A stretch of DNA of 64,000 nucleotides from Alphaproteobacteria bacterium SS10 (GCA_019192455.1 JAHCML010000007.1:137206-201205), one strand, 5' to 3'. Counted from the first letter of the stretch, positions 1 to 8,973 are shown. Notes: a model not told the origin generated them from the letters alone. Translations and numbers: made by a program.

Positions 1-956
1 CCAGGGTAGTTGACCCGGTTGACCTTAGGGTGCGCTTGCAGCGCTTCGGCCACCGCCAGGGCGCTGGCACAGCTGCGTTCAGCGCGGAGGTCGAGGGTTC
101 GGAGGCCACGGCCCAGTAGCCAGGCGCCAAACGGGTTCAGGACCGCGCCGCCAAGCTTCCGCTCTAACCGGATGGCATCCCAAAGGCTGCTGTCTTTTGC
201 CCGTGTGACCAGCAGGCCCGCCAAGACATCCGAATGGCCGTTCAGCGATTTGGTCGCTGAGTGAAAAATGAGATCCGCACCATGGTCCAGAGGTTGGCTC
301 AACACCGGTGGGGCCACCGTGCTGTCGACGGCAAGCAAGGCGCCCGCTTCATGCGCAGCGTCAGCGACAGCGGCGATATCAACCACATGGAGATAGGGGT
401 TGGATGGTGTCTCCACCCAAACCAGATCGGCTTTCTGACCCAGCGCATCGGCCAGGGTGTTTAAATCCGACGGGTCAAACCAGGTGATCTCGGCACTCTG
501 TCCGCCTTCCAACATCTCCGCCAGTTTCACGGTGCCGAAATACATGGAGCGCTGAATGACCAGCTTTGCCTTGTGGCCCTGTTTCCCAGCCTCTGCCGTC
601 ACCGCCCGGAACAGGGCGGCAATCCCGGCCATGCCAGAGCCGAAGAGGAAGGCATCGGTGGTTTCAACCGGGCCGCCATGCAGCTTGGCCAATACCTCTT
701 CAACCTGACCGACTGTTGGGTCCTCATCCCGGATATAGGTGCCACCATGGCCGGGTAGGGCATAATCATCGCCCCTGGCATAGGTGGTGGCCGGGTTAAT
801 CGGTGGGATCACACCGCCGGATTGTGGATCGATGAAATGGTCGAGCTGGGCCAGCAAGGTCGCCTGCTCTGCCCTGGTAATCTTGCCTGATTTGGTCATG
901 CTGTCGCGCTCAGTGTGTTCGGGGCTTGGTACGCTATCGGGCATTTTGCTATGCAT
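1..956 (-). CDS. Trans-sulfuration PLP enzyme (cystathionine gamma-synthase/beta-lyase family), partial
   Basis: This is the N-terminal ~318 residues of a Cys/Met-metabolism PLP-dependent enzyme (fold type I); the 3' end lies outside the window. Family members act on cystathionine, O-acylhomoserine or methionine in the cytoplasm. Visible marks are the N-terminal PPINPATTY segment, a substrate/PLP region with GSGMAGI, the VETPSNPYL motif, the cofactor aspartate in AVDSTVAPP, and the PLP-lysine context HSATKSLNGHSDVLAG. The exact reaction cannot be told from this sequence. The start is uncertain: in-frame ATGs lie at 956, 944 and 899, and the conserved region begins soon after 899. It is divergent from the methyltransferase-like gene at 1018. 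The family call is firm; the substrate is open. Confidence 0.88.
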   Translation of the reverse strand, partial: MHSKMPDSVPSPEHTERDSMTKSGKITRAEQATLLAQLDHFIDPQSGGVIPPINPATTYARGDDYALPGHGGTYIRDEDPTVGQVEEVLAKLHGGPVETTDAFLFGSGMAGIAALFRAVTAEAGKQGHKAKLVIQRSMYFGTVKLAEMLEGGQSAEITWFDPSDLNTLADALGQKADLVWVETPSNPYLHVVDIAAVADAAHEAGALLAVDSTVAPPVLSQPLDHGADLIFHSATKSLNGHSDVLAGLLVTRAKDSSLWDAIRLERKLGGAVLNPFGAWLLGRGLRTLDLRAERSCASALAVAEALQAHPKVNRVNYP

Positions 957-1017
957 CCTGACAAATCAATCGACGCGCCCAAGGGCGCCGGTATGACCTA
1001 AACGACGTTTGCTAGTT

Positions 1018-1527
1018 ATGACTGTCCCATCCCCCCAGGACAACAACACACCGCCCGAGGAACAGGTGCCACCGGTGCTAATCCACCCGCCGGTGCTGGT
1101 TGCCGCCTGTGTCACCATGGCGGCGCTGCTGCAATGGCGCTGGCCCCTGGCCGATGCAACGGCGGTTCTGCCGCGCGTCCCGCTCGCCGTGATTGGTGCG
1201 GTTTGTATTGGTCTTGGTGGCTATCTGGTGGTGCGTGCGATCCTGACCATGCATCGGGCTGGTACCAATGTGCCGACCTTTAAGCCGGCCACCGCCCTTG
1301 TCACCCATGATGTTTTTGCCCGGACACGTAACCCGATCTACTTGGGGCTGGTCCTTGGCCTGCTTGGTGTTGCCATTGCCTGGCCATCGATTTGGCTGGT
1401 GATGTTCACCCTGCCCATACCGTTGATCCTGAATGTTGCCGTGATCCCGCAGGAAGAACGCTACATGTCCGCCAAGTTTGGGGCTGATTACACAGCCTAT
1501 CGTGAGCGCACGCCCTGCTGGTTCTGA
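1018..1527 (+). CDS. Isoprenylcysteine carboxyl methyltransferase (ICMT/PEMT)-family membrane protein
   Basis: A 169-residue integral membrane protein with about four hydrophobic segments. The C-terminal half carries the ICMT/phospholipid-methyltransferase signature: FARTRNPIYLG, then a hydrophobic helix, an EER motif (PQEERYM), FGADYTAYRERTPCWF and the end of the protein. In the family, the RNP and EE segments form the S-adenosylmethionine and substrate site at the membrane face. Bacterial members are common and mostly of unknown substrate. I prefer the ATG at 1018 to the TTG at 1009, as neither has a strong ribosome site. The gene stands alone and is divergent from the PLP enzyme. Confidence 0.85.
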   Translation: MTVPSPQDNNTPPEEQVPPVLIHPPVLVAACVTMAALLQWRWPLADATAVLPRVPLAVIGAVCIGLGGYLVVRAILTMHRAGTNVPTFKPATALVTHDVFARTRNPIYLGLVLGLLGVAIAWPSIWLVMFTLPIPLILNVAVIPQEERYMSAKFGADYTAYRERTPCWF

Positions 1528-1745
1528 CCCATTATGCGACGACCAAAATTGCGTGATCATGGCGGGCCTGCTAGCTTGTCAGCGTTATTTCTTTCGGCCA
1601 CGAGCGTTGATTGTGATTTGGGGGCGGATAAGCCCACCCAAGAGTTCACAACCATCTGACGTCAAATACTTATCAGCCACGTCGCGCCCGCTTGATCACG
1701 GCCTGGGCGGCGCTCCCCTTCCAGCTATTGAGAGCATCAAACATC

Positions 1746-2906
1746 ATGTCTGAGAACCAGGTTTCTACCGACACCCCGATCCCAGCCGGCACTTCTGTCA
1801 CCGACCTTGCCACCGCAGAGGTTCAGGCCGCTGAGTCTTCGCTGTCGCCAGATCCGGCGGTGGTGGCAAAGATCCGTGCCGATATCGACCTGCAGGACCG
1901 GGCGCAGCTGATCTCGTTCGGTGATAATGCCCAGCGCGAAGTGGCGGCGTTCGCCGACCGTATCCTGTCGCAAACCCTGACCAAAGATTCCGGGCCGGTT
2001 GGCAACCTGCTGAACGACATGATGCTTAAGGTTAAGGGCCTGGACCCTAAGAGCCTTGAGAAGCTTGGCTTCTTCGAGCGGATCTTCGGCGGGGTGAAGG
2101 CCAAGGTTGAGAAGTTCAAATCCCAGTTCACCGATGTGGCAGCACAGATTGATCGGATCGCCCTAGAGCTCACCAGCCAGCAAGAGGTGTTGAAGCGCGA
2201 TATCGCCATGCTTGATGGCCTTCATGAGAAGAATATGGAGCAGATGAAGGACCTTGAGGCCTACATCGTTGCCGGTACGGAGTATCTGGAAGAGGCCCGT
2301 AAGACCCTAATCCCAGAGCTTCAGAAAGCTTTCGAGGCGGCCGGTGAAGGCGCTGAAGGCCAGCTGGCAGCACAGAAGTTAAGCGATACCCGCCAGGCAT
2401 TGGAGCGGTTTGAGAAGAAGATCCACGATCTAAAATTGAGCCGGGTAATCGCCTTGCAGGCGCTGCCGCAAATCCGTTTGGTTCAAAGCGGTAACGCTAC
2501 CCTGGTTGAAAAGCTGCAAAGCTCGGTCGCGACCACCATTCCAACCTGGAAGAACCAGATGACCATTGCCCTGGCGATCCATCGCCAGCGCGAGGCGTTG
2601 GAGCTTCAGAAAAATGTGTCTGAGGCGACCAATAAGATGCTGCAAGAGAATGCCGAGACACTGCGCGCTGGTACGGTTGAGATCGAGCGTGAGAGCCAAC
2701 GCGGCATCGTCGATATCGAGACCCTGACCAAGGTGAATGACGAGCTGATCGGCACGATCAACGATGTGCTGCGCATCCAGGAAGAGGGCCGCCAGCAACG
2801 TGCGACCGCTGAAACTGAGATGAAGCGCATCGAGGGTGAGCTGAAAGAGACCCTGGCCCAAGCCAAGTCTCGCCAGCTTGAGGGCGGTGATGAGGCCAGC
2901 GCCTAG
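1746..2906 (+). CDS. telA: TelA-family toxic anion resistance protein
   Basis: A 386-residue cytoplasmic protein of the TelA/YceG family, long linked to tellurite and other toxic-anion resistance but with no settled biochemistry. It is predominantly helical and coiled-coil. Visible features are an acidic, Ser/Thr-rich N-terminus, the GNLLNDMMLKVKGLDP segment, the FERIFGGVKAKVEKF motif, and a long helical body ending in a Glu/Lys/Arg-rich tail. ATG 1746 is chosen because upstream in-frame sequence looks non-coding. The stop lies 2 bp before the VWA-fusion start, so the four genes 1746-6357 form an operon. TelA next to an XpaC-like gene matches a known pairing (for example xpaC-yaaN in Bacillus). 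Its role here is unknown. Confidence 0.9.
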   Translation: MSENQVSTDTPIPAGTSVTDLATAEVQAAESSLSPDPAVVAKIRADIDLQDRAQLISFGDNAQREVAAFADRILSQTLTKDSGPVGNLLNDMMLKVKGLDPKSLEKLGFFERIFGGVKAKVEKFKSQFTDVAAQIDRIALELTSQQEVLKRDIAMLDGLHEKNMEQMKDLEAYIVAGTEYLEEARKTLIPELQKAFEAAGEGAEGQLAAQKLSDTRQALERFEKKIHDLKLSRVIALQALPQIRLVQSGNATLVEKLQSSVATTIPTWKNQMTIALAIHRQREALELQKNVSEATNKMLQENAETLRAGTVEIERESQRGIVDIETLTKVNDELIGTINDVLRIQEEGRQQRATAETEMKRIEGELKETLAQAKSRQLEGGDEASA

Positions 2907-2908
2907 GG

Positions 2909-4558
2909 ATGTCTAACCAGGATCGGAATTTAGCGCGGAAGGGCGGTCGCCGTTCCCCACGTCTCTTGGTGTTGATGACCTTGGTCGCTGGTTTGGCCAT
3001 CGCTGGCCCAGTTCTGGCCGACTTATTCGCCTCCCTAACCGCGCCCGGTCCGGGCAAGCTGGGACGTTCCTTCATCATCACCTCAGGCTCTGAGAATAAG
3101 AGCCTGGAACCCATCGTCATGGAGTTCTGTGACGATGCCGGCGTGATGTGTGAGGTGCAGTATCAGGGTTCCCTCGATATTGGGATGGGTGTCTCACAAG
3201 GTCAGGCCGTTGACGCGGTTTGGCCAGCCAATGGCATTTGGATTGACCTGTTCGACCGGGCCAGGCGGGTTAAGCATCTGGCCTCAATCAGCCGTTCGCC
3301 TGTGATCCTTGGTGTGCGCCGATCCAAGGCAGAGCAGTTGGGCTGGGTCGATAACCCAGTAAAGATGGCCGACATCGTTGCCGCGGTTGAGAGTGGCGAT
3401 CTCCGCTTTCTCATGACCTCGGCAACCCAGTCGAATTCGGGTGCCGGTGCGTATCTCGCCATGCTGGCGGCGATGGCCAGTGGTGACCGGGCCCTGACAG
3501 CTGACGATTTGAATGCCGATGCAATTCAAGAAGAGGTGCGTGGTCTGTTGCGGGGTGTGGCAAGGACCTCTGGCTCCTCCGGTTGGCTGCGTGATCTGTT
3601 CCTAAAATCCGATGCTGAGGGCGTCCGCTATGACGCCATGTGGAATTACGAGGCGATCCTCGCCGAGACCAATCGTGAGCTGCGGCAACGTGGGGCCGAG
3701 CTGCTGTGGGCTGTCTATCCTGAGGATGGCGTCGCCTTTGCCGATAGCCCGCTAGGGTTTGTCGACCGGGAGCAGCCGCCCGAGTTTGAAGAGTTCTTTC
3801 TCGAGCTTCAGGCCTATCTGTTGAGTGAGCGGGTGCAGAACCAACTGGTCGCTGCTGATCGCCGTGTTGCCCTGGGTCGAGCCGATGCCATCGCTCAGCC
3901 GGATGAGAGCTGGAACTTTGATCCGACGCGGTTTGTTAATGCGATCCGGATGCCGGAGCCCGATGTGGTTCGTGAGGCCCTAACGCTTTATCAGGAAGCG
4001 CTGCGCCGGCCGTCACTAACCGCCTATTGCCTGGATTTCTCCGGCAGTATGCAGGGCCAGGGAGAGGCTGACCTTAAGCAGGCGATGAGCTTGTTGCTGC
4101 GGCCCGAGCGCGCTCGTGAGGTGTTGATCCAGGCTGGGTCCCGTGACCGCTTGATGGTTATTCCGTTTGATAACAGGCCACGCCAAGTGTGGACCGGTCG
4201 TGGCACTGAGGCTGATCAGGCGCAACTCCTCTCCCGGGTAAACCGGGAGGTCTCTGGCGGTGGTACGGATATCTACGCCTGTGCCGCGCGTGCGCTGGAA
4301 GAGATGCAGCAGATCGATGATTTTGAGAACTATCTACCGGCGATTGTGCTGATGACCGATGGGGCCTCCGATGGCAGCTTGGCCAGGGTCGCAAACGTTC
4401 GAACGGGTGTGGTCAGCCGGGTGCCAATCTTTGGCATCACCTTTGGCAACGCAGAGCGGGCGCAGCTTGACCAACTCGCGGTTGAGACGAGCGGCCGGGT
4501 TTTCGATGGCACTAAGTCGCTGGTCCGTGCGTTCCGTACGGCGAGGGGCTACAACTAA
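2909..4558 (+). CDS. Membrane-anchored solute-binding domain fused to a VWA domain
   Basis: A 549-residue protein. The N-terminal segment (about residues 15-38) is hydrophobic after an Arg/Lys-rich start, consistent with a signal anchor or signal peptide. Residues ~45-350 resemble a type II periplasmic binding protein (IITSGSENKSLEP, TSATQSNSGAGAYLAM, ILGVRRSKA). Residues ~368-549 are a von Willebrand factor A domain with an intact metal-ion-dependent adhesion site: D376-x-S378-x-S380 in LDFSGSM, T453 in GGGTD, and D484 in MTDG. The domain pair suggests a ligand-gated protein-protein interaction outside or at the membrane. It starts 2 bp after telA. No permease or ATPase accompanies it, so uptake is unlikely. 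Domain calls are firm; function is inference. Confidence 0.85.
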   Translation: MSNQDRNLARKGGRRSPRLLVLMTLVAGLAIAGPVLADLFASLTAPGPGKLGRSFIITSGSENKSLEPIVMEFCDDAGVMCEVQYQGSLDIGMGVSQGQAVDAVWPANGIWIDLFDRARRVKHLASISRSPVILGVRRSKAEQLGWVDNPVKMADIVAAVESGDLRFLMTSATQSNSGAGAYLAMLAAMASGDRALTADDLNADAIQEEVRGLLRGVARTSGSSGWLRDLFLKSDAEGVRYDAMWNYEAILAETNRELRQRGAELLWAVYPEDGVAFADSPLGFVDREQPPEFEEFFLELQAYLLSERVQNQLVAADRRVALGRADAIAQPDESWNFDPTRFVNAIRMPEPDVVREALTLYQEALRRPSLTAYCLDFSGSMQGQGEADLKQAMSLLLRPERAREVLIQAGSRDRLMVIPFDNRPRQVWTGRGTEADQAQLLSRVNREVSGGGTDIYACAARALEEMQQIDDFENYLPAIVLMTDGASDGSLARVANVRTGVVSRVPIFGITFGNAERAQLDQLAVETSGRVFDGTKSLVRAFRTARGYN

Positions 4559-4609
4559 CCCGGCTGGATAATCCGGCTTTACTCTCCTCTTTCCAATGCC
4601 AGGGACGGC

Positions 4610-5242
4610 ATGGCGACACGTGGACCATTAGCAGACAACCGGGATCTGATTGCCGGGATTGGCGGTGGCGGCTTTGCCCCGTTGGCGACCTTTGTCTTCG
4701 ATTTGCCGCTCTATGCCACGCTACCTGGTGCGATCTTAGTTTTCATCGGCCTTCGATTAATCCTGGCGCCTAAGACATTCTTTGAGGATTTGCCGACCGG
4801 CAAGTTTGCCAAGGCACGGGTTGATCTGGCGCGCGATGTCCTGGTGAAGGCCGATCGCGCCCTATCCGAATTGGCGCAAACCGCTGAGGTAATCCGGCAG
4901 GAGCATGTGCAAGAGCAATTGCTGCACCTTCACCGGATTGCGACCGATATCTCGATTGAGGTCGAGAAAGATCCAGGGCGCCTTAACCAGGTGCAGCGCC
5001 TGCTGACCTATTACCTCCCGGCGGCGAGCCGGGTGGCGACCGGCTATGCGGCACTGGAACGGAAGTTCTCACCCAATGAAGAGCGGGTGATTGAGGCGCA
5101 AGTGATGATTGAGCGCCTGGATCAGGTGTTTAGTGAATATGCCGATCGGTTGGTGATGCCAGAGGTTGAGAATTTGGATATCGATCTGCAGTTGCTGGAT
5201 GATGCCATTCGCGATGAGGGCCTGGAACGGGTGCGATCATGA
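4610..5242 (+). CDS. XpaC-like (5-bromo-4-chloroindolyl phosphate hydrolysis) family protein
   Basis: A 210-residue protein with one or two hydrophobic segments near the N-terminus (about residues 17-50), then a helical cytoplasmic domain. The core resembles XpaC: repeated helices with LLTYYLPAASRVATGYAALE, the family's 'tYLP..Y..L' pattern, and a C-terminal LDIDLQLLDDAIRDEGL. XpaC proteins are usually encoded beside TelA; despite the family name, hydrolase activity is not established. ATG 4610 has AGGGA five bases upstream. The gene overlaps the next one by 4 bp (ATGA), indicating translational coupling. I infer it is the membrane partner of TelA here. Confidence 0.8.
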   Translation: MATRGPLADNRDLIAGIGGGGFAPLATFVFDLPLYATLPGAILVFIGLRLILAPKTFFEDLPTGKFAKARVDLARDVLVKADRALSELAQTAEVIRQEHVQEQLLHLHRIATDISIEVEKDPGRLNQVQRLLTYYLPAASRVATGYAALERKFSPNEERVIEAQVMIERLDQVFSEYADRLVMPEVENLDIDLQLLDDAIRDEGLERVRS

Positions 5243-6357
5243 AGATAACGCGTCGACATATGGGTTTCGGCCTTCTGGCCGCTGGTATTGGCGGTACGGC
5301 AGCCTACTCCGTCCTTGATCAGGGCGGCGATTTTGGCGCGCTGATCGGCACCAGCCATGGCGACCCCGTTGATCTTTGGGGTTTCATCGGTGGTGAGAAA
5401 TCGGACTTTGTCCGCAATCCTGAAATCACCCGTATCCTAGATCGTACCTATGGCATCAACCTCGATGCTCGCCGGGCCGGATCGGTTGAGATGGTCCGTG
5501 ATCCGGGGCTGTTCAGCCAGCGTCCAGACTTCCTGTGGCCCTCCAGCGCCGTCATGGTCCAGATGGCACGACAGAGTGGCGTCGGCGTCCGCCGGGATCA
5601 GGTGATCTTTAACTCACCGATTGTGATCTATAGCTGGCTGCCGATCGCTCAGGCTCTAGTCGCAAGCGGTATCGCGGAAGAGCGGGCGCCTGACTTCTTT
5701 GTTGTTGACCCGGCCAGCCTGATTGATGCGGTAACCGGCGGTAAGGCCTGGTCAGCACTTGGCATTGATCAGCTGTTTGGTCAGGTGATTGTCAGCTCAA
5801 CCGACCCAACCAAATCCAATAGTGGCTTCATGTTCGCCGGGTTGGTTGCGAACCTGCTGTCCGGTGGTGTGGCAACGCCGGATAGCATTGGCGGCCATCT
5901 CGACACCCTGGACGATCTGTTTGAGCGCATGGGCTACAAGGAGCATTCGAGCGGTAAGCTCTGGGATAGCTTCCTGAATGAGGGGATGGGCGGCCGCCCC
6001 ATGGTGGTTGGCTATGAGAACCAGCTGATTGAATTTGTCCTCGGCCAGCCCGAGGCTTGGGCGCGGATCAAGAACTCACCCATGCGTCCAGTGACGCTTT
6101 ATCCAGAACCAACCGTCTACTCTGCCCATCCGTTGATCAGCTTGAATGAGCCAGCCGACCGTCTGATTGCCGCGCTTGAGGATGATGCAGTTCAATCCCT
6201 AGCGTGGTCGGCTCATGGTTTCCGGGGCAAGCTGGGTGGGGCCGGTAGTGCCGATCTCGGTATTGCGGGTGTTCCGCAGCAGCTGAACCAGATTGCGCCA
6301 ATGCCCGATGCGGCGGTGATGATGACCATCCTCGAGCGCCTCTCACGCCGGGCCTAA
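5239..6357 (+). CDS. Stand-alone exported solute-binding-like protein of the TelA operon
   Basis: A 372-residue protein. The N-terminus is TRRHMGFGLLAAGIGG, a twin-arginine-like n-region followed by a hydrophobic stretch, so export is likely, possibly by Tat. The mature part looks like a periplasmic binding protein and parallels the N-terminal domain of the VWA fusion: both contain a Thr/Ser-Asn-Ser-Gly segment (DPTKSNSGFMFAGL here, TQSNSGAGAYLA there). This suggests the two descend from one duplication. It overlaps the XpaC-like gene by 4 bp and is the last gene of the operon. No ABC or TRAP membrane subunit is nearby. The ligand is unknown; an oxyanion is a guess based on TelA company only. 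Confidence 0.75.
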   Translation: MKITRRHMGFGLLAAGIGGTAAYSVLDQGGDFGALIGTSHGDPVDLWGFIGGEKSDFVRNPEITRILDRTYGINLDARRAGSVEMVRDPGLFSQRPDFLWPSSAVMVQMARQSGVGVRRDQVIFNSPIVIYSWLPIAQALVASGIAEERAPDFFVVDPASLIDAVTGGKAWSALGIDQLFGQVIVSSTDPTKSNSGFMFAGLVANLLSGGVATPDSIGGHLDTLDDLFERMGYKEHSSGKLWDSFLNEGMGGRPMVVGYENQLIEFVLGQPEAWARIKNSPMRPVTLYPEPTVYSAHPLISLNEPADRLIAALEDDAVQSLAWSAHGFRGKLGGAGSADLGIAGVPQQLNQIAPMPDAAVMMTILERLSRRA

Positions 6358-6554
6358 TCTAAGCTTTGATCGCATGATTGGCGGTTTTGCTTGCGTGTAA
6401 CCGCTGTCACCCCGTTGTGACACCCTGGTGATTGTCGTTTGGAATCCGCGCGATATGATCCATAATGTGCCTCAATAAGAATAAGAAAAGGCAGAGGGAA
6501 CACGGGAAGCGCATGGCGGTATAATGCCAACGGGACGTACGGATCAGGAATATT

Positions 6555-7145
6555 ATGACTGACGATCACCGAGCGACTGACCAAGAGACGCCTGATGCTT
6601 CGGCTAGCAGCGACGCAGCGAATGTGCCTGCCGATAATACTTCCGATAGCGATGAACCAACCTTTGAGGTGATACCCGCCCAGGGCGATCTGAAGATGCG
6701 CATGGGCGGCCGACCCGGTCGTCGTGGCCGGATCAGCGAAGAGGTGATCGAGAATGCCGAGCGTGCCATTGGCAAGCTCGGCGACAACTATATCGAGGTT
6801 GCCCGGTCAAGCGTGGCCACCCTGATTGGCCAGTTCAACGCGGTGAAACAGCCAGAGTGCCCTGACCTGCCCGGCGCCATCATGCAGGTCGCCATGACCG
6901 CCCGCGAAGTGAAGGGCCAGGCCAAGACCTGTGGCTACGATCTCCTGACCGAGGTCGCCAACTCTCTCTATAAATTTCTGAGTGAGCGGGAAGCCCTAAC
7001 CCCGCTTGAGATTAAGTTTGCCGAGGCGCATTTGGGCGTCATGCAGAACGTTGTTGCCCATGACCTTCGCGGCAATGGTGGACCCGTCGGCACCGAACTG
7101 GCCCGCTCACTGGCAGTTGCGAAGCAGAAGCTCGACGCTGGTTAA
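6555..7145 (+). CDS. Hpt-like phosphotransfer protein, apparently degenerate
   Basis: A 196-residue protein. Residues 1-60 are acidic and Ser/Asp/Thr-rich, followed by a basic Arg/Gly patch (GGRPGRRGR) and a helical region. Residues ~112-145 have the layout of the phosphotransfer (Hpt) helix found in alphaproteobacterial Hpt proteins: x-x-K-G-Q-A-x-x-x-G-Y-x-L-x-T-E-V-A-x-S-L. The position that should hold the phosphorylated histidine is Arg117 (AREVKGQA). A later HDLRGNGG (about residue 176) also looks like a H-x-L-R-G motif. ATG 6555 follows AGGA. It is convergent with the receiver-domain gene, with 6 bp between stops. I cannot say whether it can be phosphorylated. Confidence 0.6.
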   Translation: MTDDHRATDQETPDASASSDAANVPADNTSDSDEPTFEVIPAQGDLKMRMGGRPGRRGRISEEVIENAERAIGKLGDNYIEVARSSVATLIGQFNAVKQPECPDLPGAIMQVAMTAREVKGQAKTCGYDLLTEVANSLYKFLSEREALTPLEIKFAEAHLGVMQNVVAHDLRGNGGPVGTELARSLAVAKQKLDAG

Positions 7146-7151
7146 CCGGTC

Positions 7152-8252
7152 CTAGTCGGCGCTCTCGCCCTTATCACCGTTCTTTGGAACCATCAGCGGC
7201 CCCTGCGGTGGGATTGGCTGCTCACCATGCTTTTTGTAAGTGCGTGCCAGATTGTTGATATCTGGATTTGGCAGTGCCACCAGACCTATGGTCATCTTTA
7301 CCGCCTCACCCAGATCGCGCAGCAGGTGTAGGTCCTGCTCCTCCAGAGAGTCCCAGCGGCGCGCGATAGTCTGGATCTGCTGGCGTAGGGTTTTGGCTAG
7401 CTCAATCATGGCGATGTTATCGACCTGATCGCCAATCCGCTGGATGTCGCGCATCAAGCTCAGCATCACGTTGAACCAGGCACGCATCTGCATCGAGTTC
7501 GTGCCTGCCGAGTTTTTGCCGTCGAGATGCGCCTCAATCAACAGATGGCTAAGCACACCAAGGGATTGGGCGTGCTGCTCAAGGCGGGCAGCGATGATGG
7601 CCTCAACCGTCTCGCGGATATGATCATCGGCGACAACATTGCTGCCTGGGTTGCCGGTCAAATGCTGCAGCAGCGTGTTTGGTACCTCTAATTGGCTGAT
7701 CGTCGAGGGACGGTCATCATCCTGCCGGCGATCGGGGCCGACATAGTTGCTGGTTACGACAAAGGGTCGCCGGTGAATGGCAACATACTCAATTCGCTCA
7801 CTGAGCGTTTTTGAGGTGATGGGCTGCACCACAACATCATCAGCGCCCTGTCGGATCAAACCGGCAATATGGCGAGCATCCGCGCGGGCGGTTGTGACGA
7901 TCACCACAACAAACGGGTTACGACCCACCCGGCCGTGGCGAACCGCATCGATAAATTTGATTGATTGATCGGAGAAATCATCGGCGATGACCAGCAGGTC
8001 AGGGGTGGTTAAATCCCCGTCAGCATCAGCGCGGTCCGCAAGCTCTGCGTCGCCCTGCATGGCTTTGCGTAGATCGGCCAGCTCATCAAAGGCCGTAATC
8101 CGTTCACAGCCAAGCTCACCAAATGCCCAAACAAGGGCGTTGCGGTGGCTGGCATCGGCCTCCGCGATCATTATCTGTGCATTCTGCAGATTGCCATATT
8201 CAGGGCCTATTGCCCCGTTGATGATGGCCAAGTCTTCCCCCACCCGTACCAA
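7152..8252 (-). CDS. Response-regulator-like protein with a divergent receiver domain
   Basis: A 366-residue protein if started at TTG 8252; a GTG at 8243 is an alternative. Residues ~25-160 resemble a CheY-type receiver: acidic residues in IMIAEAD (E31, D33), PDLLVIADD near the phosphorylation site (D91/D92), TTARAD, then GADDVVVQP. The near-invariant Lys before Pro is replaced by Gln143. RRPFVVTSNYVGPDRR follows, as in many alphaproteobacterial regulators of this type. The C-terminal ~170 residues are helical with no DNA-binding motif I recognise. The acceptor spacing is shifted by about one residue. Together with the Arg-for-His Hpt-like neighbour, the pair looks degenerate or non-phosphorylating. 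Confidence 0.7.
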   Translation of the reverse strand: MVRVGEDLAIINGAIGPEYGNLQNAQIMIAEADASHRNALVWAFGELGCERITAFDELADLRKAMQGDAELADRADADGDLTTPDLLVIADDFSDQSIKFIDAVRHGRVGRNPFVVVIVTTARADARHIAGLIRQGADDVVVQPITSKTLSERIEYVAIHRRPFVVTSNYVGPDRRQDDDRPSTISQLEVPNTLLQHLTGNPGSNVVADDHIRETVEAIIAARLEQHAQSLGVLSHLLIEAHLDGKNSAGTNSMQMRAWFNVMLSLMRDIQRIGDQVDNIAMIELAKTLRQQIQTIARRWDSLEEQDLHLLRDLGEAVKMTIGLVALPNPDINNLARTYKKHGEQPIPPQGPLMVPKNGDKGESAD

Positions 8253-8325
8253 ACAAACCAGCTAGGGTTTAATGTAGCACAAAGCCGCCCAAACTGGAGT
8301 CTCGAACCGGGCGTTAAGGTTTGGG

Positions 8326-8973
8326 CTAGGGGCGCGATAGGGCCCTATCGGCCAGGGCAGCCTTTAGCGAGGCGCGGTCATCGATATCTCCCGCCGGGCG
8401 AATAAGGCCAACCCGTGTACGGCTTCTGCCGTGTGTTGAGAGACGTGCGGCCGTCGCATCCCGGGTTGTTTTTGCTGACCACTGAATGCCGTCCAGCGAT
8501 GGCAGCTTGGTCAAGGCGCCACCACGCCAACCGATCAGCCAGAAACCTCCATCATCAGCAGGTCCCAGCACAAAATCGTTCCGTCTAAGGCTGTCTAGCG
8601 CAGCAGAAATATCGGTTGCCCTAATCCCCGGCAGATCGCTGCCGATGATGAGGGTGGGGCGCCCCAATTCACCAAACTGGGCTAGCAAGCTGCGCATTCG
8701 GTGGCCGAGATCGCCATCGGCCTGGATCATCACCGGCAGGGCTTGGAACCGGGGGTGTGAAACCGCTGTCCGGTATTCCTTTGAGCTCGCTAACGCGATC
8801 ACTAGCTGAGTTGAAGGCAGGCGCCGTAATCGATGGGTTAGGCGATCCAGGCTATGGCGTTGGACCCTAGCGGCCGTGGCTGGTGAGGTTTCAGCCGCCA
8901 ATCGGCTTTTACCCTGCCCCAGCTTTGGCCAGCGGGCCATGATGACCAGCGTCGCTCTATGCCGACTAGCCAC
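8326..8973 (-). CDS. DUF2064 / TIGR04282-type glycosyltransferase-like protein
   Basis: A 215-residue protein of the DUF2064 family, a nucleotide-sugar-transferase-like fold named for arsenosugar biosynthesis clusters. Visible signs are the N-terminal IMARWPKLGQGKSRLA nucleotide-binding-like loop, a GSDLPGI motif (the D-x-x-P metal/nucleotide site), and LGPADDGGFWLIG. The start is GTG 8973, inside the end of the upstream gene (8 bp overlap), so the two are translated together. The pairing of a TIGR04282 with a TIGR04283 member is the usual arrangement. No radical-SAM or arsenic methyltransferase gene is present here, so the arsenosugar role is not supported by context. Confidence 0.85.
   Translation of the reverse strand: MASRHRATLVIMARWPKLGQGKSRLAAETSPATAARVQRHSLDRLTHRLRRLPSTQLVIALASSKEYRTAVSHPRFQALPVMIQADGDLGHRMRSLLAQFGELGRPTLIIGSDLPGIRATDISAALDSLRRNDFVLGPADDGGFWLIGWRGGALTKLPSLDGIQWSAKTTRDATAARLSTHGRSRTRVGLIRPAGDIDDRASLKAALADRALSRP

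Noticed and set aside
1478..1753. 91-residue frame between the methyltransferase-like gene and telA
   Set aside because: It overlaps both real genes and has no conserved features; the 218-bp gap looks regulatory only.
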